Positions 20,734 to 33,148 of a stretch of 64,000 nucleotides of DNA are shown here, in pieces. Source of the stretch: Gracilariopsis chorda (taxonomy: Eukaryota; Rhodophyta; Florideophyceae; Gracilariales; Gracilariaceae); NCBI GenBank assembly GCA_003194525.1, contig NBIV01000038.1:248001-312000 (forward strand). Direction: 5' to 3'. The notes beneath the pieces were generated by a model. The model saw only the letters and a program-made list of their open reading frames with translations. It was not told the DNA's origin and did not search any database. Within the stretch, counting starts at the first letter, position 1; each line of letters begins with the position of its first letter. Made by a program: the position numbers and the translations under genes.

Positions 20734-23700
20734 ACGGCGTTTCGTGCACTGTACAGTGACGAGATTCCAAAAGTTTGATATATTTATTGTAGACAAAGCC
20801 GTAGTCATAGTGTGCTGAGTAGGATCTTTGGTTTCACCGCTCCATATTGAAGTCATACAGGTTTTCACGTCTTCAGCTCCAAATTTATTTTAGATTAGAG
20901 GGTTGGAGTTGCTTTGGTGTATTTTAGGTTTTCATGTTTTCAGGCTTTGTAGGAATATTTGGTTTTATAGATATACGTGGATTTCCGGATTTTAGAGGTT
21001 CTCAGGTTTTCTGCGGTATTCCGCACTTTTCAAAGGCGATTCTAGGGATTACAAGTTACAACTCCTGACCAGTATATAATGCGTATTCAACACTTTGTAA
21101 CAAGTCTTTGATTTGAGATGCGACAGTACGTACACAGTAGGCATTGGCAGTGACCATTTACGAAATCTCACGAGCACTGTTACCCTTTCTATTCCGTTGG
21201 CAATGGACTGAATTGCGAGTAAATAAATGCTGAGAGAATTTCTATGCTACGTTACCACTTCTTCTCTGGTACCATGACGATGTCCATATTCTTTGTCTCT
21301 CCCGCACCTTTCAACTACTGTAAAGCCTTGGACTGCTGACTTTTGCTCTATCTCATGGAAATTTGTTTGTCGCAAACAAATAACATGGGCCTTTCAATCA
21401 TGCGCTAGTAACGTGATCCCATCTTGATTACCTTTCGCGAGCAAAAGTGTTCAATTAAGCTGACCTATTCTGAACGTTCCTCGTTCCTGATTGACTTTCG
21501 ATGTTTTTATCTTCGTTACTCTGAAGTATGCCATTCTCCGTCGGAGACCAGACGATAGATCTGTTTTGCTTCCCCCAAGTAATAAGAAGACAGGCAGAAC
21601 ACATGAAAGTGGATCTCCGGTGCCCATGCGTGAGCCTGACAACAGTGTACCAGAGATTTACATCCATTGCGGCTTCCATACATTTAGACCTCCTACAACT
21701 TTGTTCATAGGGGTCTGCATGATCGTCCCAAAGTTATTAGGAAACGTTTCAATTATTACAGTCATTGCATTAAAAATACTACACACACGTTTGCCTTTCC
21801 CTATGAACATCAAACATGGCACAAATAGGTTCAAAATTTGACAGTAACGTGGCAGTGTAAGTGCAAACTTTGAAAGAATGACTATCTGCTGAAGATAATT
21901 ATGTTATTTTCATTGTCACGGCCATAGTTTGGCAATAGGTCAGCCCAATTTCGGCCACATCATTCAAAAATAGAACCTGTTAACCTTCTTTAGATATAAG
22001 TTTCCTCAAAAGCTAAAATTAAGAAGCCATACGAAGGTCGCATTTTGGCCATATTTGGGCAATTTTTGATCTTTGTAGGGCTTCCTGAAGACTTCTTCTC
22101 TTATCCAATAAATACTACCTCAATATACTCCTTCTTGGACGACAAACTTCTAACCGTAATCAATTGGTGGTGTTAGTCATACGCCGCAATTTGACTAGTG
22201 GAGTTCTGATAGTCTTACATAAACAAGAAAGATGAATTTGCAAACCAACTGGTATCACGCTTAGCCAAAAGCCTATCTTTATCATTCGTGGTCCTGGAGC
22301 ACAAAACGCAGCCTAAGGGTTAGTGAGGTTCAATATCAAGTTCACTTCGTCACGTGGCATGCGTTGGGGTAAGCCCTAGTGCCGTGGATCCACGCCACAA
22401 TATCAAAGTCTCACTATCTATCTAAATTAGATAATTAATTTGTCTTCTAATCGGTTAAGAACTCTAACTTACGTGGCATACTAAAAAATTGATACATCGC
22501 AAGTTGACCTGCTCATGTGATTATACGACAATGTATAACAGTCAACAATAAGACCGCTCATATAGCTCCAAGGTATGGGAGTTTCTGTAAATTAGTGAGA
22601 CTGGTAGAGCTATATTATAACTTCTATATATACCATGATTGAAGCTCTAAACTACAATTCATATCATTACAAGCCATTTTCATACCAGCTTCAACCCTTG
22701 TACATCTGTTCTTAACATTACCAAAGTTCAATAGTAAGTATTGCGCTTACCTTAAACGGGCGACCATGCAGCCTTGCTAGATTCTACTTCAGTTCATTCT
22801 CCAGGTTTTGCTGACCCAAATAGATCCTTATCGTACTGAATTTTGATTTCTGACCAGGTTTGTGTTTTTAGTGAGTACAATATCCACATCAAATTTATTG
22901 TCGTCTTGAGCGCTGGCGTACTCCAAAATCAAGGTATCTTTTGAAGAACTATCAATGATGGGGCTGCTTATGAAACTAAGAAACCCAGAGATTTCAATTA
23001 CTAACCGAAGGATATCCTTCGATTCTCGTACCACGTCGCTTGAACCATTCAAAAACGTTATTTTAGACGAATACCGGAGGCCTTGTACTCAACAAAAGTC
23101 TCCCAAAACATTGAGAAGGTCTACCAAAGATCCATTCGAACGAAAACAGGCTGCTGTGCTGATAACCTGCGACAGTCCACCCCTCAGAGAAAAATAGTTG
23201 TCAGGAAAACTTATTTAGCATTTGAGACAACCGGCTTGTAATACCAATCAGTGACGTGAAAAACGCAAACCCCTCTCTCGTGAAAAACAAATGCAGCCGT
23301 TGCCAGGAGCGGCATGCACTTGAAAGTCCTCCTTTTTCACCTACTTTTGATAACTGCACCATGTGCTTGAAGAGCCGCGTACTACTTGAGAAGCATTTCC
23401 AAAGAAACGAGAACAAAGTCCAATTTTTGTCGAATTCGATACTAATGCGTTGTTTAACCTGCCAGGTACCGTTTTTTCTACACTTAAAATACTTCCAGGG
23501 TCACCGCAGCATGAATAAGAGTTAGTGAGCAAAGCAATGTAGAGCACTGTGAACAGAACTATTGCAATCTCTCTCTACTGCTCGGTAAACACAATTCTGT
23601 TAATGATAGAATAGGATTTTCTGCTGTTTTAAGCTACGGATTCCGGCTGTGTGCGAGATAGCACTACTTCTAAGATACTAAGATTCCGAAGAAGAGAAAT

Positions 23701-23766
23701 AACCATACAGGTCTTTATATCTTTCTTTATCTCTTTTCCAACGGGAAGCCCGACTGAATTAAATCT
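20734..23766. other. gene-free, AT-rich stretch
   Basis: I checked all frames: the ORFs present are short, lack known motifs and overlap each other. No LTR ends, terminal repeats or RNA genes were recognised. It may hold old, unrecognisable repeat sequence. Confidence 0.45.
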
Positions 23767-23771
23767 CCTTC

Positions 23772-24597
23772 TGTGGTGCAACGCCCCAAAGGGGAGAAAC
23801 ACCGAAAGACTTTCGGGATCTTTCCTCTCACGAGGTGAACCCAGTTAGGTAGAGCCCTCCCAGAGGTGTCACGGCGAAGCCGGTTTGTAAAACTAGGGAC
23901 ACCTGTCGCAACTTGCGCAGGGAGGTGAAGGCGAAGAATCGGTATCCGCGTGAGCGGGATGTGATCCTCAGTAGAGGTATATTTCCACGTAAGTGGGGGT
24001 GTGTGAGCGGATGCGCACACGAGGGCCGCGGATAGCGGGAGGTGCTACCCTAAAAAGAGGAAAAAGCAAGGGCGAAGAGGAGGAAGGAAGGACGAAGTGA
24101 GTCGCGAGAGCGACGGGGACGAACGGCGATGCCGGTAACAATATCCCTGTACAGGGCGAACCACCAATGCAATTGGAACAATTATACTCCCAGTGATGGG
24201 TCCCTTTAGATGTGCAAGGGGGTTAGATGTCCCGTGGTTTACGGCGTTTCCTTCCAAGGAGGAGTAGAGCACGCGCGCAAGCGGTAACAACTAGAGCCAA
24301 ATCCCCAGGTTGGGGTCCCTTGTTGGGGAAGGTTTACTGGTGCGACGGCAGTGCGCCGTCGCACTAAGTACTAGCTTCCCAGGAATAGGTGTGAAAATAA
24401 TAAATAGTATTAACTAAAATACTCCACATTTCGTGGCAACATCCACTACTGTGGCCAACCGCCAAGTGACCCAAAACCGTGTCCCACGTGTCCATACCCA
24501 CCATTGTGGGGCGTAGTTCATATACACACTACACAACCGATAATATCGGGAAAACGATCAAGTACCAAGAATCCCTCCCTGACGGCGTTGCACTTCA
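23772..24597 (-). repeat. Gypsy-2 3' LTR
   Basis: On the plus strand it runs TGTGGTGCAACG...CGTTGCACTTCA, so the LTR itself has near-perfect 12-bp inverted ends (10 of 12). It contains a 9-bp perfect hairpin stem near 24.34 kb (TGCGACGGC, loop AGTGC, GCCGTCGCA). A run of seven C at 24601-24607 just inside is the likely polypurine tract, read as G on the minus strand. Confidence 0.93.
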
Positions 24598-24652
24598 TAT
24601 CCCCCCCTAAGACGGGAAAACGACCGCGGACGCGGAGGGTTCCCAGACGAAA

Positions 24653-25243
24653 ATGGGTGATAAAAGCGCGTGCGCCGTTTCCGGCTCTCCCGTAAATCCT
24701 TCTGCACCAGAGTCACCACCCCCTGCTACTGCAGCTGTTATTTCCTCTCCTCCCCTCCGCTCTTCCTCGTCACCGAGCGCACTCCGACAAACAACAACAA
24801 CCACCCTCGAAAAGGGAGAAATGGAAAACGACAACAACATCAACAACAACAGGCAACCTCCGAGGTCTCTCGGGCGATACACCACCGGTTTCCGGTCAGT
24901 GTCTCTGCCTCAAGGCGATCGACATCCGGTACAACCGGGGAATATGGCTGCTACAGCCGACCCTCCCTTCGCACTACCACCTTCGGTGGGGTCCTCCGGA
25001 ATCGCTCCGGCGTTCAACTGCCCAACCTACAACACTCTGGTGGGGCTCAACCCGATGAATCGGAATAACGCGTCGCGCCTGCGCCTCGCCCCGTGGTTTC
25101 ACCCGGTCGCTGTCCTCAATGAGGGATTGGTCACCGCTTATGCGAATGGCTCAGACACCCTTCCGGGGGATGTGACCGCCATGGCGGACGCGTTGGCTTA
25201 CCGCCTTGTGGGTGGTCAAGCCCCGGGCGACGGCGAAGAGTGA
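24653..25243 (+). CDS. antisense ORF (196 aa) next to the Gypsy-2 3' LTR
   Basis: The ORF runs opposite to gag-pol and converges on the chromodomain end of pol, from which it is separated by about 190 bp. The first 80 residues are low-complexity (Pro, Ser, Thr, Asn runs). The last 110 look more ordered, with NPMNRNNASRLRLAPWFHP and MADALAYRLVGGQAPG. I recognise no domain. Some LTR elements are known to carry an extra ORF antisense near the 3' LTR, with transcription starting in or near that LTR, and this position fits. It could also be a chance ORF in GC-rich sequence. Several hairpins lie inside it too. Confidence 0.45.
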   Translation: MGDKSACAVSGSPVNPSAPESPPPATAAVISSPPLRSSSSPSALRQTTTTTLEKGEMENDNNINNNRQPPRSLGRYTTGFRSVSLPQGDRHPVQPGNMAATADPPFALPPSVGSSGIAPAFNCPTYNTLVGLNPMNRNNASRLRLAPWFHPVAVLNEGLVTAYANGSDTLPGDVTAMADALAYRLVGGQAPGDGEE

Positions 25244-25430
25244 GCCTCTTTTGTCCAGTTTCCTGGTTTTCCTTCCCTGGCTATGCCAGTTTGTGTAGTG
25301 TAGTATGGAGCTTGCTGCTCCGCTAGGTAAACTTTCCTGTCTCGGACGGTGATTTCCAATTAGAATTCCCCGTCTTGGACGGACTTTCCCTTGCTATCCT
25401 TTCTTACTGCCCTCCGCTCGCGCGGCAACG

Positions 25431-28400
25431 TTACCCGAATTGGGCATTAACCAGCCTGGCTGGGGCTGCAGTTCCCGTTTGATGGTGGTATCGCACGACC
25501 TGCGATAGTGGGAGGTGTTCAATTGGCTCCCACGTAACCCCACTGGGGTCATACCCGTACCAGCGGACGCGGTATTGTAGAATACCATCCTGGTCCCAGG
25601 TGTGTCCGACAAGTCGGTTTACTACGAACTCTCGTTCGTGGACCTGCCTGGCGTGCCGGGTGGTGGTTGTACTCCCTTGCGAGGGTTGCCCGCGGTGCGG
25701 TATAATGTCCCTTAGCAGGGTGTTCGGCGATAACTCTGGCGTTGCCGTGCGCTGTGGTAGCGGTTGCTCCTCGTGCGGAAGGATATCCCTCAAGAGGGTG
25801 TTTGGCGTCATGGTTTTCACCACCAAATTATTCCCCAGAGGGGCGTCGTTGTTCCCGTCATCACGGTAGGCCGGGCGAACCGCCAACCGGCGGGGGACTT
25901 GAACTCCGCGAGTGCGGTCTTCTTCGCGAACCGCGAGTTTGCGGGGTCCTTGCCGCGTATGCGGGAACGGCGTTTGCGACATCCCCTGCGGGGTCCCGTG
26001 CGACACGGTGATTGGTAAGCGTTCCGCCTCCCTGCCAGGTGCACGAGCGCTCTGCACCATACGTTCCGGCGACGCCGTGGTGTCCCCGGCTACTGACGGG
26101 TTGCCTGGGCCTAACTCCAGTACACCGGTATTTTGGTCGAAATTCCCCTTTGGGGGGTGCCGGGCAGGTGCCTATGACACCCTTTTCAGGGGCCTTGCCG
26201 CTAGGCGCGGTGCACCGTCTCCATGAGGAGGGGCAGCGTCCGGTACGACCGGTTTCGAGCGTGCGATGGCGCGCGTTTTTCCCGAGTTCCTCGGTTCTTC
26301 GCCGCAGCGTTGCGGAAGCTGGCGCAAATTATTCCCCGGAGCGGGGTTTCCATTCCGTCGATGACGGGAGGCATTTCCGGCGCTTGCGCGCCAGGGCCTG
26401 AAGCTTTGACTGCGGCTTGGCTCCCTTTTTCCCTGATAGGGGTCTGCGGTAGTTGCGCTTCAACCTCCCGTGTAGCACGGTATAATTGCCGCTTTTGCGG
26501 GACCTGTGCGTCTGGATCTTGTTGCGCCGCACTGCCCGAGAACGGGGGATTTGTGTCGTGTGACATACTCCGCGCTCTACGGTCATTGTTCCGTATGTTC
26601 CGTGTTTCCCGTTGCGACGGCGATAGCGTTCCTCGAAAACGAGTGTTCTCCTCCCCCTCCTGAGACGGAGCGGCGGGATAAGGGATAACATTCCCCGCCT
26701 GGCTGGTATAAATTCGCGCCAGGGGGGCGAGCGTGGTAGGGGCGGGCGCTGAGAGGCCCGAATTACCCGGCCGAGCCGGTGAGTCAGACAGGGTCGGTAG
26801 GTCTGAGAGTCCCCGGCTGGGGTGTGGTAGTACCGTAGGCCTAGTACTCCCGGATGACTCCGGTGTTGCAGAGTCCGTAGAAACGGGGTTGCCTGGATCC
26901 AGGAGTACCTCTGACGAGGGAGGAGGGGCCAGGACAACACGATCACGGGAAATCCGTTCGTGCGTGTCGCCCATCTCTACCACGACAGTGTCGGTGTTAA
27001 CAGAGATGAACTTGAATGGTCCATCCGCCACAGGCGAGAGTTTATGGCGCTTCTCCCGTTCCGGGTTGTAGTACTCCTTCCTGATGAAGACGTAGTTAAT
27101 CGCCTGAATTGGGGATGGTTTCCCTCCCAAGCGAGCATCAAAATCCCGCTTGTAAGCGGCTTGGGCCCGTGCCATCGACTTCCGCGCAGCGAGGACCAGC
27201 TTGGAAAGCCATTGCTTCCATTGCTGCCGGTAGATACCCACTGATGGGAAATTGTCCAAGGTAGCTTGGGGTTCCAGCGCCACAGGCAAGGGTGTTCTAG
27301 ATAGAACCAACTCGAATGGCGAAACTCCGGTAGTCCGGTGTACCTGCGTATTGTACGCGTAGGTTACCGCATCAGCGTACATGTCCCAGTTCTTTGGGTG
27401 GTCTGCGATGTAGGAACGTAACGCCGCGAGTAACGTCCGGTTAAACGGTTCAACTTGCCCATTACACTGGGGGTGGTAGGTAGTCGTGAACACGTTCTTG
27501 ACATCCAGGATGCGACAAACATCCTGGAAGAACTTGCTCACGAACTGTTTCCCGTTATCGGAGAGCACCTCCACAGGGGGACCGTAGACGAAAATCCAGT
27601 GCGTCACCAGAGCCTGGGCCACCGTGAGAGCGGTTATCCTCCGAATAGGGACAGTCCGTAACAGCTAAGAAAAGCGGTCGGTAATGACAAGTAGAAACTT
27701 GTTTCCACGTTTCTTGGTGAGTAGTGTTCCGAGAATATCGATCGCGATAAACTCGAGCGGCGCCCTTGCGGGGAATAGTTTCATCCTCTTCGCATTTTTG
27801 CGGAGTTTCACGCGATTCTTCACGCATTCAGTACAAAACCGCACGGTTGCGTAGCAATCCACCGCCATGGCGGGCCAATAGAAATCCCTTCGCAGGGTTA
27901 GGTAGAGTTTCCTCCCACCTGGGTGACCTCCAATGGGGGCGTAGTGTGATATATGTAACACCCGCGACTGCAGGGAATGAGGTACCAAAATCTGTGGGCG
28001 GGCTTCGACCTTCCTTACGAGGTAGCCTTTGTCGTTTACCCCGAAAGGGAGATCTTCACCACCGTTAAGACGGGCACGAATCCTCGTACAGAATGGGTGG
28101 CCGAACTGCTCTCGGATCATTTCTTCCGGTAATACCGGTACAAAGTTTCCCGGTAACGGGTTCTCAGATTCCTCTCGCGATGCGAGTAGTTCGTCAAAGT
28201 CAGCATCCTCGTCCCAGTTTTCTGGCCCAGCCTCGACGGCACATTCCGGATCATCCGGGTCTATGGCCATGAAATATGGGACATCATCATCCTCGGTTGG
28301 GAGTGCTTCCCCACTTTTGGGTAACCGCGACAGGGCGTCGGCTTGGGTGTTCTGCGCGCCCTTTTTATAAATGCCTTGAAAGTCATATTCCGCGAGGCGG

Positions 28401-30756
28401 AGTCTCCAGCGCATGAGGCGTCCCGACGGGTCGGAGATATTCATTAACCACCTCAATAAGGAATGATCCGTGTACACGGTGAAGTGAACTCCCATAAGGT
28501 AGGGGCGCAGAGTGGTCATCGCCCATACGACGGCGAGGCACTCTTTCTCCGATACGGAGTAGTTCCGCTTATGAACATTGAGCGAGCGCGACCAATAACC
28601 AATTGGGTGTCGTTCCCCCTCAGAGGTAGTTTGAAAAGAGCACACCCGACTTGGTAGTCGCTCGAGTCCGTATCTACGGAGTATGGCAACCCAAGTTTTG
28701 GGAGATGTAGGATTGGTGCTGATATGACAGCCTCCTTCAAGGAGTTAAAAGCTTCCGATTGCTCGGGCGTAAATGTTCCCAGTTTTGGGGTGTTCCCCTT
28801 TCGCAACAACGCGTTCAGGGGCGCTGCGGTATCCGAAAAGTTCGGGATAAACCGTCGATAGACGTTGACCAGCTTCAAAAAGGAGCGCAGTTCCGTTTGA
28901 GTACGGGGCTCATTCGCCTCAATGAGGGATTTTACTCGAGCTTTCTCGATCGTTAACCGTCCAGGACGGATAATGTGACCCAGATACTTAACAGTATCTG
29001 TGAAAAACTCGCATTTCCCCAACTTGAGGGTAATTCCCGCATCGCGGAGTAAGGTCAGCACGTCTCGGACGTGAGTGAGATGGTCGTCCAACGAGTTGGA
29101 GAAGATGATATTATCATCAAGGTAGACCAGACAACTCCGCCATTTAAAGCGGTTGAGTATAATATCTACTACTCGCTGAAAGGTGGTGGGGGCGTTGGTT
29201 AACCCAAATGGCATCCGCTTGAAGCGGTACGTTCCTGCGTGGCAGGTGAATGAGGTTTTGTTGCGATCCTCCTGTCTGACAGGTACTTGCCAATATCCCC
29301 AATTGGCATCGAGGGCCGTGAAAACGGTGGCGTCTCCAAGGGAGTCAATACACTCCTCCATACGAGGGATAGGGTACGTGTCCCTAACAGTCACGGCATT
29401 GAGCCGGCGGTAGTCGACACAGAACCTCCACGTTCCGTCGGCCTTTAAAGCCAGTACAACTGGGGATGCCCATGGTGATTGAGCGGGCTCAATCACACCT
29501 GCGCGGAGCATCTTGTCCACTTGGGACTGCTCTTCTTCCCGAGCTTTCGGACCTGCCCTGTAAGGGGGTTGTGCAACCAGTCGCGCACCGGGGATTAAAT
29601 CGATCCGGTGTTCCGTTGCATTGATCTCGCCAAGCGAGCCATCCCACATTGTGGTGAATTCCCGTAACATGGTACGGAGTTTGTCGCCGTGCGACTCTGG
29701 CACGTGGCTGAAGTCCAGCGCTTCAAGTGCCTTTTCCGGATCAATCCGGTCGTTGCTCAATGGAGCATTGTCCTGTGGAACAGGTGTGGTTCGCAATTCC
29801 GAGTTACTCGGTATGTTCGACGCTGAAGTAGCGATTTCCTCCCCCTCCTTAGACTTGACGTCTTCGGACGGCGGGGCGAACTCCTCAGAAGAGGTGGAAA
29901 CTCCGAGTACATCGGTGGCTGTCATCTTCGTTGGCAGCATTCCCATAGGATGGGGGGTTACACTCCCAAGTACTTGGTGTTTTACCAGATACTGGGGGTG
30001 TTTGCCAAGGTTGGCCACCAATATCCGGAAAGGAACATCCTGGGAAATAGATACAATTCCATTAGCCAGCGCCAGCTGGGATTTCTAGTACAACGAGGCG
30101 AGGGGTTGTATAACCCGAAGACCGTGTTGACGGGAGTTTCCCTGCACCCGGACTTGGGACTCAGGCGTTATAGAAACCGAGGCAGCGACGCGGAGCTTGG
30201 TAGACTCGCGGGACGCGGGCGGTGGTTCCTGCGCAGCAGGGAGCAGACCTTGTTTCCGAGAGGACCGCTTTAGAGGGTGGCGAACAATCGGAACCGACGA
30301 TCCATCGTCAACTTCTACACGCCTGAGGCGGTGCCTGATTGCGTCGACAAATCTGTCGCATTAATTACATCCCAGTATGACTGGTGCTGCCAATGAACGG
30401 CAAACGATGAAGTCCAACTTCACCACAGAGGTACCAAGTCTAACGACGAGGTCCACTGTGCCCACCGTTTGTAACGGATTGTTGTTCGCATCCGAAATGT
30501 CGGGGACCGCGTCAGAGCGGGGTAACAATGATTCCAAAACAAAGTTGGGGCCTGCACCTGTATCCAGAACGGTGAGAAACCTCAACATAAACTGGGGATG
30601 AAGGCCAAGGTCGGCATAGACCTTATAGTTGCGCTTGGCCAAGACCAAGACTCTACCGGGAATCCGGGGGTTTTTACTCCGTATCCACGGGCGACGCAAC
30701 ACACCGAGTTGCGCAAAGTCCACGTGAGCGGTGTCTTTCCTCGAGAGGACTTTCAC
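25431..30756 (-). CDS. pol: Gypsy-2 pol region
   Basis: Parts from high to low coordinates: protease with VLDTGAGPNFVLE (about 30.5-30.6 kb); reverse transcriptase (about 28.9-29.6 kb) with FCVDYRRLNAV, FGLTNAPTTFQ and LVYLDDNIIFS; RNase H (about 28.3-28.75 kb) with TDHSLLRWLMN; integrase with HHCC zinc domain (HYAPIGGHPG...CTEC, about 27.8-27.95 kb), catalytic core (about 27.2-27.75 kb) and PFELVLSRTPLP; a long variable linker; and a C-terminal chromodomain with ILQYRVRWYGYDPSGVTWEP (about 25.47-25.62 kb). The chromodomain marks a chromovirus and would read histone marks. Protease (DTGA) and gag knuckle differ from Gypsy-1/-3, so this is a different lineage. The region is broken. Confidence 0.92.
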
Positions 30757-30869
30757 CGGGGAGCGAGGTGAGGACGCCTATGGCGCCAACAACCTCTTGT
30801 CTGAGGAGGCCTCGGGCGCCAACAACCTCTTGTCTGAGGACGCCTCTCCCAAAGGGGAGACTCCCTCAG

Positions 30870-33042
30870 TTAGTTTTCCGCCTTCGGCGGTGGGTTGGGT
30901 TCCTCGACAACGAGTGCTTCATCCCGTTGACGGGGGTTTCTATTCGCATAAGCGGGGGTTGCAACGGATTGTTGCGTGATCTCCCGAATCGGAGTGTATG
31001 AAGCTTGCCGAGCACGCAGGGTCTGTGGTAGGGCATGGGAAAAGTCCGTTTTAGCACGGATGTAGGAAGCCGTCGCGACGGAACGTTTCTCCTCTGGAGT
31101 GAGGGCCTCGTAGTCTGCCACCACTTTGGCCATATCCTTCAGTGAGCAGATACACTGAGGCGAGGTATGGCCATGGGCATAACAAAGGTGGCAAATGAGA
31201 GCCAACACCACGACAAGCGGATTATGATTCCGATTATCGGAGATGCGAACCGCAGGGCGGGTGTCAGTCCATCCAGGCCGTTGATAACGGGATTGACCGT
31301 TTGAAAACGGGAGTCTTCGGGGTTGGACCCGACCGTTACCACCGTATAGAACGGGATCTTCTGTTTCCGTATCACGGTTCATCTCCGTCGTCGACGGCAA
31401 ATCACTGGTGGGTATCGACACACCATCCTCCTGCACTAAATTCACGGTATCAAATCCCTGTCCAGGGTTCCCATCCACGGTGAGCGGGAGAGAGAAAGAT
31501 TCGCTTTCTAGCAACAACGCCTTGGCGGATTTGGACCGATTGTTCGGAGTTCTTGCAGGAAGTGCATCCCCTTCCGCTAGAGCGTGTTGGACCAACTCGA
31601 GATAGGTGATTCTCTGCTTGTCCTCCCGATAACGGGTAACTAAACCCCGGATTGCCGGGTCAAGACCATCGATGAACATGGTACTGCGCTCCCCAGCGGG
31701 GTATACGTTACCACATCTGTGGAAAGCCTTGTTAAGGCGCACCGAGTAATCGGTCTCGGTCTCTCCAGCACGCTAGCGTGTATCTCGCAAAGCGAGGATA
31801 GCCTGCTGAATAGCGGTGTTTGTGGGGTAGGAGCGCAGAAAATACTGCACAGCCTCCGGCCAGCAAGTAACCTCTCCCTCGGAGGCACGAGAAGATCCTC
31901 TGACAGAGTTGTATTGGTCCTCCGCCACTCCCCGTAAGAAATACGGTAAAGCCAAATAGGCTTGTCCCTCATTCATACCGAGGATATCGGCCTCCGCTAC
32001 AAAGCGGGATAAGAAATCCAGCACCAGGACTGGGTCCTCTCCAGTAAAATACTGGTTGCGGAGCGAGAGCTGCATTCGCTTAATGAATTCTCGCACCTTT
32101 CCCGTACCACGGGGCGTACGTCCTAGTGACGAATCTTCGAGCAGGTAGTACCTGTATGATAAAAGCTTCCGGTAATCCGGGTTTGTCGGTTTCAATTCCC
32201 GGAGACCGGGGTGTCTTCTCCGCTTCTGGCGGGTTCGGATCACACCTTTAGTCGCCGATGACCGCTTCGAGCGGGAGGAGTAGCCTCGCTTCTCGTCCTC
32301 CGAGTGGGAGTCCGAGGAGCTCTAGCTAACCGAATGGTTTCGGGATGAGTTCGACGATGTCGAAGAATCGGATTCCGAATAGTTTCGGTGGTTTTTCCGT
32401 CGATGACGGCGTTTCTTCTTCCCAGCAAGCTGGTCTTTGTGCGATGCCTCGTTTACTGGATCATCCGGGGTGGTTTATTCATGAGGATGAACTGCTCCAG
32501 CGTCTCCAGACGGGCACCAATCCGATCAAATCGGGCTTCAACTCCTTCGATGAAGGTTGCAGGTTGTCCCAAACTCTCCAACACGGAGTTGACGTCAGAC
32601 CGTAAAATACGGAGTTTCTCGGCAACCTCCTTTACGGGGGTTGCCAAGACCACCTCTTGGAGGGATTGTAGCTCCCCTACAAGGGTTTCATGGGTGGTTC
32701 AAAGAGCGTGGACCTAGGATTCCAGGGAAGTCGCCTGAGGGTGTTATCGCCCGTTCCACGGGGGCTTGAAGCCGCGACAGCGGGAGCAGGCCGGGGTGCC
32801 TGGGGCACTGCGGCAACAGCCGGAGTCGATGCTGCATTCCCCTGCGGGGGTGATAACGAGGCCAAAAGAAGGTTCCGGGGTTCCCGGTCGGGGGTATCAT
32901 TCCGCGATGAAGCGGCGCCAGCACGGCTGGAACTTGTCCGTATAAAGATACGGGGTACGAACCGGACTTCGTAAGTGTCCGCGTTGTCGCAGGAGCGACT
33001 ACGCATAACCACTGGCTCCGCATCGGAGGGATTTCTCGACAT
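30870..33042 (-). CDS. gag: Gypsy-2 gag region
   Basis: The minus-strand region begins near 33042 with an Ala/Pro-rich N-terminal part, passes a coiled-coil-like stretch (about 32.45-32.65 kb, VAEKLRILRSDVNSVLES), then the capsid-like gag core (31.77-32.24 kb) with YLALPYFLRGVAEDQY, and ends after a canonical zinc knuckle CHLCYAHGHTSPQC (CX2CX4HX4C, about 31.15-31.2 kb) and a basic tail. Family role: particle assembly and RNA binding. The region is broken. Confidence 0.85.
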
Positions 33043-33132
33043 GAGAAAATACCGTTACGACGGGAAACGATCACGGAACTTCCGGTGAATGAAAACAAAA
33101 CTCGTAAGAGGGAAAACAAAAAACCGATTCTA

Positions 33133-33145
33133 GGTCAGGAGACCA
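33133..33145 (-). promoter_or_regulatory. possible Gypsy-2 primer-binding site
   Basis: TGGTCTCCTGACC begins three bases inside the 5' LTR end on the minus strand. TGG matches the CCA of a tRNA 3' end. The tRNA is not identified, and it differs from that of Gypsy-1 and Gypsy-3. Confidence 0.45.
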
Positions 33146-33148
33146 CTT

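Noticed and set aside
20734-23766. tRNA or other RNA genes in the long gene-free gap
   Set aside because: No T-loop (GGTTCGA-like) and acceptor pairing, and no rRNA-like blocks were seen on either strand.
26012-26663. Plus-strand ORFs opposite the Gypsy-2 integrase linker
   Set aside because: Shadows of pol in GC-rich sequence; no motif, and unlike the ORF at 24653 they overlap real coding sequence.
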